Counted from the first letter of the stretch, positions 26,114 to 34,486 are shown. The stretch: 64,000 nt of DNA from Streptomyces sp. A3M-1-3 (GCF_024213665.1 NZ_JANAVP010000009.1:175540-239539); one strand, 5' to 3'. Numbers and translations: made by a program. The notes: generated by a model from the sequence alone, not told the origin.

Positions 26114-27937
26114 GTGGCGCGCGACATCGCGGCTCCCGCTACCGTCCCCACCAACCACCAGGAGCTGATCTCCTGGGTCGACGAGATCGCTGCCCTCACC
26201 GAGCCCGACCAGGTGGTCTGGTGCGACGGTTCCGAGGCCGAGTACGAGCGCCTGTGCGAGGAGCTCGTCGCCAAGGGCACGTTCAAGAAGCTCGACCCGA
26301 TCAAGCGCCCGAACTCGTACTACGCCGCCTCCGACCCGACCGACGTCGCGCGCGTCGAGGACCGGACCTTCATCTGCTCCGAGAAGGAGGAGGACGCGGG
26401 CCCGACCAACCACTGGAAAGCCCCCGCCGAGATGAAGGACATCTTCGTCGGCGAGAAGGGCCTCTTCCGCGGCTCCATGCGCGGCCGCACCATGTACGTC
26501 GTGCCCTTCTGCATGGGCCCGGTCGGCTCGCCGCTGTCCGCGATCGGCGTCGAGATCACCGACTCCGCGTACGTCGCCGTCGCCATGCGCACCATGACCC
26601 GTATGGGACAGCTGGTCCTCGACGAGCTCGGCTCCGACGGGTTCTTCGTCAAGGCCGTACACACGCTCGGCGCGCCGCTCGCCGAGGGTGAGGCGGATGT
26701 GCCCTGGCCCTGCAACTCCACCAAGTACATCTCGCACTTCCCCGAGTCGCGTGAGATCTGGTCGTACGGTTCCGGCTACGGCGGCAACGCCCTGCTCGGC
26801 AAGAAGTGCTACGCCCTGCGCATCGCGTCCGTCATGGCCCGCGACGAGGGCTGGCTGGCCGAGCACATGCTCATCCTGAAGCTGACCCCGCCGCACGGTG
26901 AGTCGAAGTACGTCGCCGCCGCCTTCCCGAGCGCCTGCGGCAAGACGAACCTCGCCATGCTGGAGCCCACGATCTCCGGCTGGACGGTCGAGACCATCGG
27001 CGACGACATCGCCTGGATGCGGTTCGGCGAGGACGGCCGCCTCTACGCGATCAACCCCGAGGCCGGCTTCTTCGGCGTCGCGCCCGGCACCGGCGAGCAC
27101 ACCAACGCCAACGCCATGAAGACCATGTGGGGCAACTCCGTCTTCACCAACGTCGCGCTCACCGACGACAACGACGTGTGGTGGGAGGGCATGACCGAGG
27201 AACTGCCCGCGCACCTCACCGACTGGAAGGGCAACGACTGGACCCCGGAGTCGAAGACCCCGGCCGCCCACCCCAACGCCCGCTTCACCGTGCCGGCCGG
27301 CCAGTGCCCGATCATCGCCCCGGAGTGGGAGGACCCGAAGGGTGTGCCGATCTCGGCAATCCTCTTCGGCGGCCGCCGCGCCACCGCCGTGCCGCTGGTG
27401 ACCGAGTCCTTCGACTGGCAGCACGGAGTCTTCCTCGGCGCGAACGTCGCGTCCGAGAAGACCGCCGCCGCCGAGGGCAAGGTCGGCGAGCTGCGCCGCG
27501 ACCCGTTCGCCATGCTGCCGTTCTGCGGCTACAACATGGGCGACTACATGGGCCACTGGGTCAAGGTCGGCGCGGACAAGGACCCCGCCAAGCTCCCGAA
27601 GATCTACTACGTCAACTGGTTCCGCAAGAACGACGCGGGCAAGTTCGTGTGGCCGGGCTTCGGTGAGAACAGCCGCGTTCTGAAGTGGATCGTCGAGCGC
27701 CTGGAGGGCAAGGCCGAGGGCGTCGAGACCCCCATCGGCATCCTGCCGACCAAGGAGGCCCTGGACACCGACGGCCTCGACCTCTCCGAGTCCGACCTCG
27801 ACTTCCTGCTCACGGTCGACAAGGAGGTCTGGCGCGAGGAAGCGGCGCTGGTGCCGGAGCACCTCAACACCTTCGGTGACCACACCCCGAAGGAGCTGTG
27901 GGACGAGTACCGCGCGCTGGTGAAGCGCCTGGGCTAG
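26114..27937 (+). CDS. pckG: Phosphoenolpyruvate carboxykinase (GTP)
   Basis: Converts oxaloacetate and GTP to PEP, CO2 and GDP at the start of gluconeogenesis. The 607-residue protein has the GTP-type signature FPSACGKTN (271-279; active-site Cys275), GFFGVAPGT near 315-325 and the metal/substrate loop residues in [12 protein letters not shown]. Length is typical of the family. GTG start with AAGGAG five bases upstream. Monocistronic: a strong hairpin follows at 27959-27991. Confidence 0.97.
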   Translation: MARDIAAPATVPTNHQELISWVDEIAALTEPDQVVWCDGSEAEYERLCEELVAKGTFKKLDPIKRPNSYYAASDPTDVARVEDRTFICSEKEEDAGPTNHWKAPAEMKDIFVGEKGLFRGSMRGRTMYVVPFCMGPVGSPLSAIGVEITDSAYVAVAMRTMTRMGQLVLDELGSDGFFVKAVHTLGAPLAEGEADVPWPCNSTKYISHFPESREIWSYGSGYGGNALLGKKCYALRIASVMARDEGWLAEHMLILKLTPPHGESKYVAAAFPSACGKTNLAMLEPTISGWTVETIGDDIAWMRFGEDGRLYAINPEAGFFGVAPGTGEHTNANAMKTMWGNSVFTNVALTDDNDVWWEGMTEELPAHLTDWKGNDWTPESKTPAAHPNARFTVPAGQCPIIAPEWEDPKGVPISAILFGGRRATAVPLVTESFDWQHGVFLGANVASEKTAAAEGKVGELRRDPFAMLPFCGYNMGDYMGHWVKVGADKDPAKLPKIYYVNWFRKNDAGKFVWPGFGENSRVLKWIVERLEGKAEGVETPIGILPTKEALDTDGLDLSESDLDFLLTVDKEVWREEAALVPEHLNTFGDHTPKELWDEYRALVKRLG

Positions 27938-27958
27938 TCGCCGCCCTGCGTGTTTGCC

Positions 27959-27991
27959 GACGGCGGGCCCCCACGGCGGGGGCCCGCCGTC
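27959..27991 (+). terminator. Terminator of pckG
   Basis: Perfect 14-bp stem, GACGGCGGGCCCCC pairing with GGGGGCCCGCCGTC around a 5-nt loop, 21 nt after the pckG stop. No U-run, as usual in Streptomyces. Confidence 0.88.
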
Positions 27992-28059
27992 CGCGCGTGC
28001 GCGGAGCGGCTGGTCAGAGAGGCAGGACAGGGGGACTGGGAGGGTGCCAGACTTGGCCC

Positions 28060-28335
28060 ATGACGGCAGCACACGACTATGAGCACCTGCATCATCTGGT
28101 CGACCGGCTCAGCCCGGCCCAGGCGCGGAGACTGCGGCTGATCATCACCCAGGACGAGGAGCTGTCCGAGGTCGACCGGGAAGCGCCGGAAGAGGCCGAG
28201 GCGACCAGCGACGACGGGCTGCCGGACGACTTCCTGGCGCTGTTCGGGACCATCAGCGCGCCCGCGGACTATGCCGAGCGCCACGACGACTACGTGCGCG
28301 AGCGTATGGAGCGGCGCTTCGGTGAGGCCGGGTGA
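28060..28335 (+). CDS. Antitoxin of a VapBC-type module
   Basis: 91 residues from ATG 28060. A helical, acidic protein (LHHLVDRLSPAQARRLRLII, then EELSEVDREAPEEAEATSDD). Its stop overlaps the start of a PIN-domain toxin gene by GTGA. No clear ribbon-helix-helix or AbrB fold is visible, but position, size and charge fit a type II antitoxin. It would bind and block the toxin and probably autoregulate the pair. Confidence 0.75.
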   Translation: MTAAHDYEHLHHLVDRLSPAQARRLRLIITQDEELSEVDREAPEEAEATSDDGLPDDFLALFGTISAPADYAERHDDYVRERMERRFGEAG

Positions 28336-28742
28336 CCGTCACGGTCTTCGATACCGGCCCCCTGCTCGCGGCGTTCAACGCCAACGACAAGCACCATGCC
28401 CGCTGCGTGGACTTCCTCAAGGGGCTGAAGGGGCGCCGTCTGCTGCCCGGCACCGTACTGGCCGAGGTGTGCTGGAGTCTGGAGCGCTGGCCGAACATCG
28501 AGGCCAGCTTTATCGACCAGGTCGTCAAAGGGCGACTCGAACTCGTTCAGCTCACCCACGACGACCTACGGCGTATCAGCGAACTGGTCGTGAAATACGG
28601 CGACTTCCCGCTCGGCGCAGTCGACGCCTCCGTGATCGCCATCGCTGAACGCTACGAGACAGAGCGTATCGCCACCATCGATCACCGGCATTTCACCGTC
28701 GTCAAACCGAAGCACGTCTCGGCGCTGACCCTCCTGCCGTAA
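28332..28742 (+). CDS. PIN-domain ribonuclease toxin, VapC family
   Basis: 136 residues, GTG start coupled to the antitoxin stop. The four acidic PIN residues can be placed: Asp7 in VFDTGPLLAAF, Glu45 in TVLAEVCW, Asp98 in GAVDASVIAIA and Asp117 in IATIDHRHF. VapC proteins cleave tRNA or rRNA when freed from their antitoxin. Intact here, unlike the module at 61 kb. A hairpin follows the gene. Confidence 0.9.
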   Translation: MTVTVFDTGPLLAAFNANDKHHARCVDFLKGLKGRRLLPGTVLAEVCWSLERWPNIEASFIDQVVKGRLELVQLTHDDLRRISELVVKYGDFPLGAVDASVIAIAERYETERIATIDHRHFTVVKPKHVSALTLLP

Positions 28743-28782
28743 CGCTGACGGCAACGGGCTCGCGCGCCGCAGGCGGGTGGCA

Positions 28783-28817
28783 CCCGGTCCGCGCGCCTCC
28801 GCGGCACGCGGACCGGG
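28783..28817. terminator. Terminator after the vapBC module
   Basis: 11-bp perfect stem (CCCGGTCCGCG with CGCGGACCGGG) around a 13-nt loop, lying between two tail-to-tail genes (28742 and 28822). It probably serves both. Confidence 0.75.
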
Positions 28818-28821
28818 GCCG

Positions 28822-29202
28822 TCAGTGGGCGCCGGCCAGTTCCAGCGCGGCGGCGTGTACGTCCATCCGCTCGGCCGCGAGGATCGCGGCCGCGGTGTCG
28901 GCACGGGAAGCGGCGACGAGCAGGGCGCGGGCCGCGATGTCGTGGGCGCGGCGGTGCAGGGCGCCGGTGCCGCCGGAGGTGAGGCCGGCGTGCCGGACGG
29001 GCGGGGCGCCGCGCAGCCTGGCCACCTGGCCGGCGATGCGCTCGGCGTCCTCGTCGAGGCCCAGCTCGTCGGTGACGGCGAGGAGCGCGGCCAGATGGCC
29101 CGCGAGCTGGATGTCCAGCTCCTCCTCGCGGCTGCGGTGCGGATAGTCGGCGGCGGCACGGTCCATGCGATGGACCGACTTGGTACGGATCGGCTCGTAC
29201 AT
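28822..29202 (-). CDS. Conserved hypothetical helical protein
   Basis: 126 residues. It contains LDIQLAGHLAALLAVTDELG, a basic loop and a C-terminal helix (AAAILAAERMDVHAAALELA). No catalytic motif is visible. It is soluble and mostly helical, and I do not recognise a function. It lies 74 nt downstream of the aminotransferase on the same strand. Confidence 0.7.
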   Translation of the reverse strand: MYEPIRTKSVHRMDRAAADYPHRSREEELDIQLAGHLAALLAVTDELGLDEDAERIAGQVARLRGAPPVRHAGLTSGGTGALHRRAHDIAARALLVAASRADTAAAILAAERMDVHAAALELAGAH

Positions 29203-29276
29203 GGGGATGGCCTCCTGCGCGGGTCGTCAGGAGACCATCCTAGCTTGGATTGTGTCTAAGGTTGAGCCGAGTCGGG

Positions 29277-30488
29277 CTACGGCTGGCTGTAGCCGTCCAG
29301 GAAGTTCCCGATCCGGGTGACCGCGTCCGCGAGGTCCTCGGTGCTGGGCAGGGTGACGATCCGGAAGTGGTCCGGCTCCGGCCAGTTGAATCCCGTACCG
29401 TGCACGACCATGATCTTCTCGGCACGGAGGAGATCGAGGACCATGGCCCGGTCGTCCTTGATCTTGTAGACCGTGGGGTCGAGCCGCGGGAACAGGTACA
29501 GCGCGCCCTTCGGCTTCACGCACGTCACCCCCGGGATCTGCGTGAGCAGCTCGTACGCGGTGTTCCGCTGCTCCAGAATCCGGCCGCCCGGCAGCACCAG
29601 GTCCTCGATCGACTGGCGTCCGCCGAGCGCCGTGGCCACCGCGTGCTGCGAGGGCATATTTGCGCAGAGCCGCATATTGGCCAGGATCGTCAGACCCTCG
29701 ATGTAAGACGCGGCGTGCGCCTTCGGTCCGCAGACCGCCATCCAGCCGCTGCGGTAGCCGGCCACCCGGTAGTTCTTGGACAGCCCATTGAAGGTGAGAG
29801 TGAGCAGGTCCGGGGCGATGGCGGCGGTCGGGGTGTGCGTGGTGCCGTCGTAGAGGATCTTGTCGTAGATCTCGTCGGAGCAGACGACCAGGTTGTGCCG
29901 GCGGGCGATCTCCGTGAGCGAGCGCAGCATCTCGTCGTCGTACACCGCACCCGTCGGGTTGTTCGGATTGATGATGACGATTGCCTTGGTGCGGTCGGTG
30001 ATCTTCCGCTCGATGTCGGCGAGGTCGGGCATCCAGTCGGACTGCTCGTCGCAGCGGTAGTGCACGGCCGTGCCCCCCGCGAGCGAGACCGACGCGGTCC
30101 ACAGCGGGTAGTCCGGCGCCGGTACGAGTACCTCGTCGCCGTCGTCCAGCAGCGCGTGCATCGACATCTGGATCAGCTCGGAGACGCCGTTGCCGAGGTA
30201 GATGTCCTCGACGTCAAGCTCGATGCCCTTGGTCTGGTAGTGCTGCATGACCGCGCGGCGTGCGGACAGCAGCCCCTTCGCGTCACCGTACCCGTGCGCG
30301 CTCCCGAGGTTGCGCAGCATGTCCTCGAGGATCTCGGGCGGGCACTCGAAACCGAAGGCGGCCGGGTTGCCGGTGTTGAGCTTGAGGATGCGGTGACCTG
30401 CTGCCTCGAGCCGCATCGCCTCCTCGAGCACAGGGCCCCGGATCTCGTAACAGACGTTGGCGAGCTTCGTTGACTGGATCACCTGCAT
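29277..30488 (-). CDS. PLP-dependent aminotransferase, AlaT-like
   Basis: Fold-type I class I/II aminotransferase of 403 residues. PLP lysine is Lys238 in TFNGLSKNYRVAGYRSGW; other markers are AHGYGDAKGLLSAR, INPNNPTGAVYDD (about 173-185) and the arginine in HFRIVTLPS near the C-terminus. Closest in pattern to AlaT-type glutamate-pyruvate transaminases and to actinobacterial AspC-like enzymes. ATG at 30488. It is the last standard gene before the disrupted toxin region. Confidence 0.92.
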   Translation of the reverse strand: MQVIQSTKLANVCYEIRGPVLEEAMRLEAAGHRILKLNTGNPAAFGFECPPEILEDMLRNLGSAHGYGDAKGLLSARRAVMQHYQTKGIELDVEDIYLGNGVSELIQMSMHALLDDGDEVLVPAPDYPLWTASVSLAGGTAVHYRCDEQSDWMPDLADIERKITDRTKAIVIINPNNPTGAVYDDEMLRSLTEIARRHNLVVCSDEIYDKILYDGTTHTPTAAIAPDLLTLTFNGLSKNYRVAGYRSGWMAVCGPKAHAASYIEGLTILANMRLCANMPSQHAVATALGGRQSIEDLVLPGGRILEQRNTAYELLTQIPGVTCVKPKGALYLFPRLDPTVYKIKDDRAMVLDLLRAEKIMVVHGTGFNWPEPDHFRIVTLPSTEDLADAVTRIGNFLDGYSQP

Positions 30489-30714
30489 GCGGGGAGCTTA
30501 CGGGGCCGTCGGGCGGTCTGCCTCGCGTTTTGTGCCACAAGGATGTGACAACAATGTCCGGTTTGGTGCATCGCTCAGTGGGAGCGGCTCCGGTCCTTCG
30601 AAATCAGTGCCGTGACGGCGCGGACACCTGCGGTTTACGCAGCGGCGGGGGAGCGCGGTGCTCGGGGTGTTGTGCTCGTCACCCCGGGACGGGCGGGCCG
30701 GGCCGGGGAGGCGG

Positions 30715-30876
30715 TCAGATCCGCCAGGAACGGATCCGGGAGCCGGCGCCGAAGACGTCGGCCTCCTTCCGGCGAACCTCACTGACCAGCTCGGACAGGG
30801 CTCCGTACGGCGGGTCGATGCCCTCGCCCATGGCGGCCATGTAGTGCGTGGCGACCGAGCAGGTGTACAGGGCCCT
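30715..30876 (-). pseudogene. 3' half of a Doc/Fic-type toxin gene
   Basis: Minus-strand reading gives ALYTCSVATHYMAAMGEGID, then PPYGALSELV, a helix and SRIRSWRI with a stop at 30715-30717. This continues the protein whose first part is at 32602-32831 (ending PLPFRNSL). Together they form a Doc-like toxin of about 125 residues common in Streptomyces. The reading frame is separated from its other half by the inverted-repeat cassette. Confidence 0.8.
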
Positions 30877-30911
30877 GTAGTCCTAGCTCGGACACCAGGG
30901 AGCAAGTAACC
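30877..30911 (+). repeat. Left 35-bp terminal inverted repeat
   Basis: Identical, in reverse complement, to 32567-32601. Starts GTAGTCCTAGCTCGG and ends GAGCAAGTAACC; beyond it the similarity stops except for a weak CCGG..TAGG resemblance on the inner side. Confidence 0.9.
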
Positions 30912-31137
30912 CGCCGGGGTAGGTTCCGGAGGTTCACCGACGGGATCTCGGTGCCGACGAACAGCACCAGCATCATCGCGACGGCGCCGATGAGCACCAC
31001 GCCCGTTCCGGCCGGCGGTCGCCACCATCTGTGATGCCCGGTGGTCAGCGCCATCCGGAGAAACGCCAAGGGGCGGGGCGCCGTGGGTCTAAGGGGAACG
31101 GCAGCGCCGAGCCGGGGACCGTCGTCTCACTCGTCAT
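30912..31137 (-). pseudogene. Frameshifted N-terminal fragment of a membrane protein
   Basis: Minus-strand ATG at 31137 reads MTSETTVPGSALPFPLDPRR; the next frame continues with ALTTGHHRWWRPPAGTGVVL and a hydrophobic helix, ending where the left inverted repeat begins. One frameshift near 31070 and the truncation at 30912 make it a remnant. The start resembles the cytoplasmic leader and first helix of polytopic membrane proteins (CPBP protease-like or transporter), but the fragment is too short to identify. Confidence 0.45.
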
Positions 31138-31636
31138 GGAACCAGGATTCCCGCAGCCCACCAGCTGATTGTCGCCCCGGAACACGACTCCGCCTCAGCC
31201 CTGAGATGTACGACAGGCAGATGGGTGTCCTGAAGTCCGAGACGCTGGTTGTCGTAAGCGGAACCGAGTCTTCGATGCGCCTTGCGACACGCAGGAAGCC
31301 GTGTTCGATGGTTTGGCTGGAAAGAGGTGGCCGCGCGGGGAATTGCGGAATGTATGGACGGATTTTAGGGGGGCTGATGGCTTCCGATGCGGCGGAAACG
31401 ATTCACTTGTGATCATGCTCGCGATGTCAACCGTTTGAGTGAGATCACCGAACTGGGTTACGTTCCTGACGCAGCCGCACAAGGCCCCTGACCAGGCCAA
31501 CTCGCTGGCTGTACATAACCATTCGCACGGGGGGCGAAGCCAGGCGCGGTTGCGGGCCGAAAGTGTCCAAGCCGCCGGCTCGGCGACCAGACACCTGGAC
31601 TCCACCCCCCTGTGCCTTGACACAGGGGAACAATAC
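31138..31636. other. Gene-free stretch inside the cassette
   Basis: About 500 bp with GC lower than the surroundings and no supported coding frame. It would contain the promoter of the secreted-protein gene at 31637. Confidence 0.4.
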
Positions 31637-32062
31637 GTGAATCGCAAAGCGATCCGCATCGGAGGGGCCGCCGTTGTTGCGGCCCTGGCTTTCGGACTCG
31701 GTGGCGGCGTTGCGCACGCCCGCACCACCACTCCCGCTCCGGCGGCCGCTGTCACCGCGCCGGCGGTGCAGGAGCAGCAGGTTCGGGATGTCGCGCGGGC
31801 ACTGCTGAGCTCTCCGATCGAGCTCAACGCGGCCGAGCGTGCCGAGCTGCAGGCCATCGCTAACGGCGAGTTGGCCGCTGCGAACAGGTGGGACGGGATC
31901 GTCAAGCTGTTCAAGAAGATCCCCGGCTTCGCCAAGGCCGTGGGCGGTAAGTTCAGCGACTTCAACAAGTGGTACAAGGCCCTCGACTGGAAGTGGAAGG
32001 CCCCGCTGTGGGCCATGGGCTTCGGCAGCGACCTGTACAGCATCTGGGTGCTGTTCCACTGA
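31637..32062 (+). CDS. Small secreted protein with tryptophan-rich C-terminus
   Basis: 141 residues, GTG start with AGGGGAA six bases upstream. Signal peptide about 1-29 (RIGGAAVVAALAFGLGGGVA, then HA-R). The mature part has a helical acidic/alanine stretch (about 45-80) and an aromatic, basic end: FKKIPGFAKAVGGKFSDF followed by KWYKALDWKWKAPLWAMGF and SIWVLFH, with five tryptophans in about 30 residues. No family recognised. Amphipathic, cationic and aromatic character is compatible with a bacteriocin-like or membrane-active protein, but this is inference. A strong terminator follows. Confidence 0.75.
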   Translation: MNRKAIRIGGAAVVAALAFGLGGGVAHARTTTPAPAAAVTAPAVQEQQVRDVARALLSSPIELNAAERAELQAIANGELAAANRWDGIVKLFKKIPGFAKAVGGKFSDFNKWYKALDWKWKAPLWAMGFGSDLYSIWVLFH

Positions 32063-32078
32063 GACGTAGAGCCGTGAC

Positions 32079-32120
32079 GGAGGGCGCGCCGCACCCCGCT
32101 GGTGGGGGCGCGCGCCCTCC
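32079..32120 (+). terminator. Terminator after the secreted-protein gene
   Basis: Stem GGAGGGCGCGC at 32079-32089 pairs with GCGCGCCCTCC at 32110-32120; an inner CCCC/GGGG pairing narrows the loop. It lies 16 nt after the stop and 43 nt before the next gene, so read-through to that gene would be partial. Confidence 0.75.
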
Positions 32121-32163
32121 GCCATGCCCGACAAAGCGGTCCCCAGCCGAAAGGTCGTCAGCC

Positions 32164-32454
32164 ATGAACAACTCCTTCACCGCCGAGCACTCCAACGACA
32201 CACAGCAGACGCCTGCCTGGTCCCTGACGGTGTTGCTCACCGGCGCAGCGTGCGCCGTGCTCCGCTTCGGCGACGTCTGGTCCTGGTGGACTCTGCTCTG
32301 GGCCCCGCTGCTCGCCACCGCCGTCGGATTCATGGTCCACGAGTGGCGGGTACTGGCGCGCAATCACTGGCGCATGAGAATCATCGAATGGCTCCTGCTC
32401 ACCGTCGCCCACCTCGGCTGCGTCGCCGCAGTGGCACTGATCCTCGGGCTGTAG
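32164..32454 (+). CDS. Small membrane protein with three hydrophobic segments
   Basis: 96 residues from ATG 32164 with GAAAGG upstream. After a polar N-terminus (1-18) there are three hydrophobic stretches: TVLLTGAACAVLRF, WTLLWAPLLATAVGFMV, and EWLLLTVAHLGCVAAVALIL, with basic residues between the second and third. Topology and position next to a secreted cationic protein are what one would expect of an immunity protein, but no homologue is recognised and the intervening terminator argues for separate expression. Confidence 0.65.
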   Translation: MNNSFTAEHSNDTQQTPAWSLTVLLTGAACAVLRFGDVWSWWTLLWAPLLATAVGFMVHEWRVLARNHWRMRIIEWLLLTVAHLGCVAAVALILGL

Positions 32455-32566
32455 CGTCCCAGGCTGAAGCCGATCGGTGAGGTGCTTCGGCCAGGGGCGC
32501 CCGGTCAGCCCGACGAGGCGCTCCAGCGCCAGGAAACGGCAGACGCCCCCCTCGGGGCCTACCGGT

Positions 32567-32601
32567 GGTTACTTGCTCCCTGGTGTCCGAGCTAGGACTA
32601 C
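32567..32601 (-). repeat. Right 35-bp terminal inverted repeat
   Basis: Exact reverse complement of 30877-30911. Its outer edge abuts the 5' half of the toxin gene, creating an in-frame stop at 32607-32609 just outside it. Confidence 0.9.
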
Positions 32602-32831
32602 CAGGTCTACAGCGAATTGCGGAACGGCAGCGGCGACAGGCTGACGACCGTGTGCAGCAGCGCCGCCGCCTTCCAGGCGGTGTCGGGGTCGGCCTCTGCG
32701 AGCACGGGCACGCGGGTCTTGTGACGGGCGACGGCGGCGACGAGCGCCGAGTAGTCCGACACGGTGAGGTCTTCCGGGACGGCCCGCTCCTGGACATCCA
32801 GAAGCCAGGGCACGTCGATGTACGGACTCAC
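32602..32831 (-). pseudogene. 5' half of a Doc/Fic-type toxin gene
   Basis: GTG at 32831 reads SPYIDVPWLLDVQERAVPED, LTVSDYSALVAAVARHKTR and ends HTVVSLSPLPFRNSL before a stop created near the cassette junction. It starts directly after the antitoxin stop (TGA-GTG), the usual layout of this module. The 3' half is at 30715-30876. If joined, RNSL would continue as YTCSVATHYMAAMGEG, a Fic/Doc-like helix. The toxin is almost certainly inactive as the sequence stands. Confidence 0.85.
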
Positions 32832-33113
32832 TCAGGCTGCCTGGCTCTTCCCTTGGTCTTCCCCGTCGTGCTGCTGCTCTTCCGGCACGACAGGCTTGCG
32901 GTCCCGTGGCGGTACCTCGTCGGGGAACGCCTCGTCGAACTCCGCCTTGTGGTCGTTGAACCACTTGACGGCACCGTCGACGAACGTCCGCCGGAAGTGC
33001 TCGCGTACGGCCGCGTCGTGGACGTACGCCTTCACGCTCTTGCCTTCGGCGGCGGCCAGGTCGCGGACACCCGCGAGCTCTTCCTCGGTGAATTCGATGT
33101 TCAAGGCAGGCAT
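32832..33113 (-). CDS. Antitoxin of the disrupted Doc-type toxin
   Basis: 93 residues from ATG 33113. N-terminal ribbon-helix-helix pattern: NIEFTEEELAGVRDLAAAEG followed by KSVKAYVHDAAVREHF; the C-terminal tail is acidic and disordered (PDEVPPRDRKPVVPEEQQHD), which would wrap the toxin. Its stop is immediately followed by the toxin start, and its start overlaps the end of the upstream gene by 13 nt. It remains intact although its toxin is cut. Confidence 0.85.
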   Translation of the reverse strand: MPALNIEFTEEELAGVRDLAAAEGKSVKAYVHDAAVREHFRRTFVDGAVKWFNDHKAEFDEAFPDEVPPRDRKPVVPEEQQHDGEDQGKSQAA

Positions 33114-34036
33114 GCCTCCACGGTAGGGGTGCCGGTACCGGATCGGTACCCGGACGAGTTGACGGCTCTGAGCTCCGCCACCCGGCGGCGTACCTCCTGG
33201 GGCGGGAGGAGGTACGGGTCCACGGGGCCGGGGACCTTCCGACAGCCCCGGCACAGCCCGCCCGGCAGCGCGTCCGGCATGCCCGGTACGCCGCACTCGG
33301 TGCACTCCATCAGCGCCCGCCGGGCGGGCAGCACGGGAGCCACGGATACGGTTCGTACGGGCAGGGGCGCGGGCATCTTGTCCGTGAGCCGGCGACGGGC
33401 GAAAGCCCCCGGCGCGTGGACCTGTGGCGGCAGCCCTGCGGTCATGGCGCCGAGGAGCAGCTCGTGCGTGGCCCCGTTGGCCAGCCACTGCGCGGCCAGC
33501 CCTTCGAGGGCCGCGCACTCGGCGGCCGAGAGTGCCATCCGCGCATCGGTACGGCCGAGCCGGGCGAGGGTTTGGTACGCCTCGGAACGCGCGGGTGGGG
33601 TGGGTACGGGCTCCTCGGCCCGGAACTCCTCGGGCTGGACCTCTTCGGCCTGGATGCGCCCCTCCAGCAGCCGCTTCCACCACGCGTTGTCGCGCGCGGT
33701 CCGCGAGAAGTACGTCCGGAACACCCACTGGGTCAGCCGCTCGCCCAACGGCACCCGGATACGCCGCAGATGCCCGGCGGCGGAAAGCGCGTGAAGCGCG
33801 GTGCCCACGGCCATCTGCCCGAAGGGCAGCTCCTTGGCGAGCGTCTTCATGTCAATCGCGGCACCGTCGGGCAACCGGTCCAGGTACGACGCGATGTACG
33901 CCTCGCGCGGCGGGAGGTGGCTGAAGTTGCCCTGGTTGCGAGGGAGTTGGTCGGGCGCGGAGCGCTTGCCGTACCCCGGCTTGGCCATGGGGTGTGCGGG
34001 CGCGGGCAGGGCAGAGTTAAAGTCTTCGGAAGCCAC
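33101..34036 (-). CDS. Helix-turn-helix protein with C-terminal zinc ribbon
   Basis: 311 residues from GTG 34036 with AGAGG seven bases upstream. It has a winged-helix-like part (FSHLPPREAYIASYLDRLPD, MKTLAKELPFGQMAVGTALH and LRRIRVPLGERLTQWVFRTY) and a cysteine ribbon near 235-260 (MECTECGVPG ... GGLCRGCRK). Similar proteins occur in Streptomyces accessory regions as MarR-like regulators of unknown target. It precedes and overlaps the antitoxin gene, so it may be part of that operon. Confidence 0.75.
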   Translation of the reverse strand: MASEDFNSALPAPAHPMAKPGYGKRSAPDQLPRNQGNFSHLPPREAYIASYLDRLPDGAAIDMKTLAKELPFGQMAVGTALHALSAAGHLRRIRVPLGERLTQWVFRTYFSRTARDNAWWKRLLEGRIQAEEVQPEEFRAEEPVPTPPARSEAYQTLARLGRTDARMALSAAECAALEGLAAQWLANGATHELLLGAMTAGLPPQVHAPGAFARRRLTDKMPAPLPVRTVSVAPVLPARRALMECTECGVPGMPDALPGGLCRGCRKVPGPVDPYLLPPQEVRRRVAELRAVNSSGYRSGTGTPTVEACLP

Positions 34037-34222
34037 GAGATCGCCTCTACAGATCTTGATGGTCAGACCCCGGTCGGTGTTGGTAGCACCTGGCCGGGGT
34101 TGTTTGTTGCTGCGAACGCTAGAGGGTCGCGACAGGGCGTGGCAAGCCGGTCACGAAAAGTGATGTGCGTTGGTAAGCGGGGGACTTGGGAGGGTGGGTG
34201 GGTTGTACCCACCGCCCATTCC

Positions 34223-34486
34223 TCAGAAAAGGCGCTCGGGTTCCGAATCCCGGATCTCGGCCACGAAAGCGGCCCAGGTGGGGGAGGAAACAGCGAACCG
34301 CGGGCTGCCGTCGCCGAGCTTCGAGTCCCGGACGTGGACGGTGTGGGGGCAGGTGGCGACCTCGACGCAGTTGCTGCCCTGGCTGTCGCTGTGGGTGGAC
34401 TTCCGCCATTCCAGGGCGACTTCGATGCAGGCACTGCCCTCGCTGTCGCTGTAGCTGGACTTGAACCACCTGAGGCGTTCGCTCAT
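34223..34486 (-). CDS. Tandem DUF397 protein
   Basis: 87 residues containing two DUF397 units. The first is short (LRWFKSSYSDSEGSACIEVA), directly followed by the second (LEWRKSTHSDSQGSNCVEVA, then VHVRDSKLGDGSPRF and AAFVAEIRDSE). DUF397 proteins are small partners of DUF5753 regulators. ATG overlaps the regulator stop (ATGA). The truncated first copy suggests an internal duplication of the N-terminal half; the related AGTCC/GTCGCTGT blocks around 34371-34460 show it at DNA level. Confidence 0.88.
   Translation of the reverse strand: MSERLRWFKSSYSDSEGSACIEVALEWRKSTHSDSQGSNCVEVATCPHTVHVRDSKLGDGSPRFAVSSPTWAAFVAEIRDSEPERLF

Larger units (their letters stand above)
30877..32601. mobile_element. 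1.7-kb cassette bounded by 35-bp inverted repeats, no transposase
   Basis: Perfect 35-bp terminal inverted repeats lie at 30877-30911 and 32567-32601 (outer end GTAGTCCTAG, inner end GCAAGTAACC). The cassette interrupts a Doc-type toxin gene, and both halves of that gene are preserved outside it. Imperfect copies of CAGGTNTACAGN (10 of 12 identical) lie next to both ends (30860-30871 and 32602-32613) and may be a decayed target duplication. Inside: a membrane-protein fragment, an AT-richer non-coding stretch, a secreted small protein and a small membrane protein. No recombinase is encoded, so movement would need help from elsewhere. Confidence 0.75.

Noticed and set aside
25205..28072. 955-codon antisense frame across pckG into the PAQR gene
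   Set aside because: Only the last part (from 25903) is a real gene; the rest is the shadow of pckG.
30877..32601. 35-bp repeats as a tRNA-type attachment site of an integrative element
   Set aside because: The copies are inverted and no tRNA or integrase is nearby; att sites would be direct repeats.
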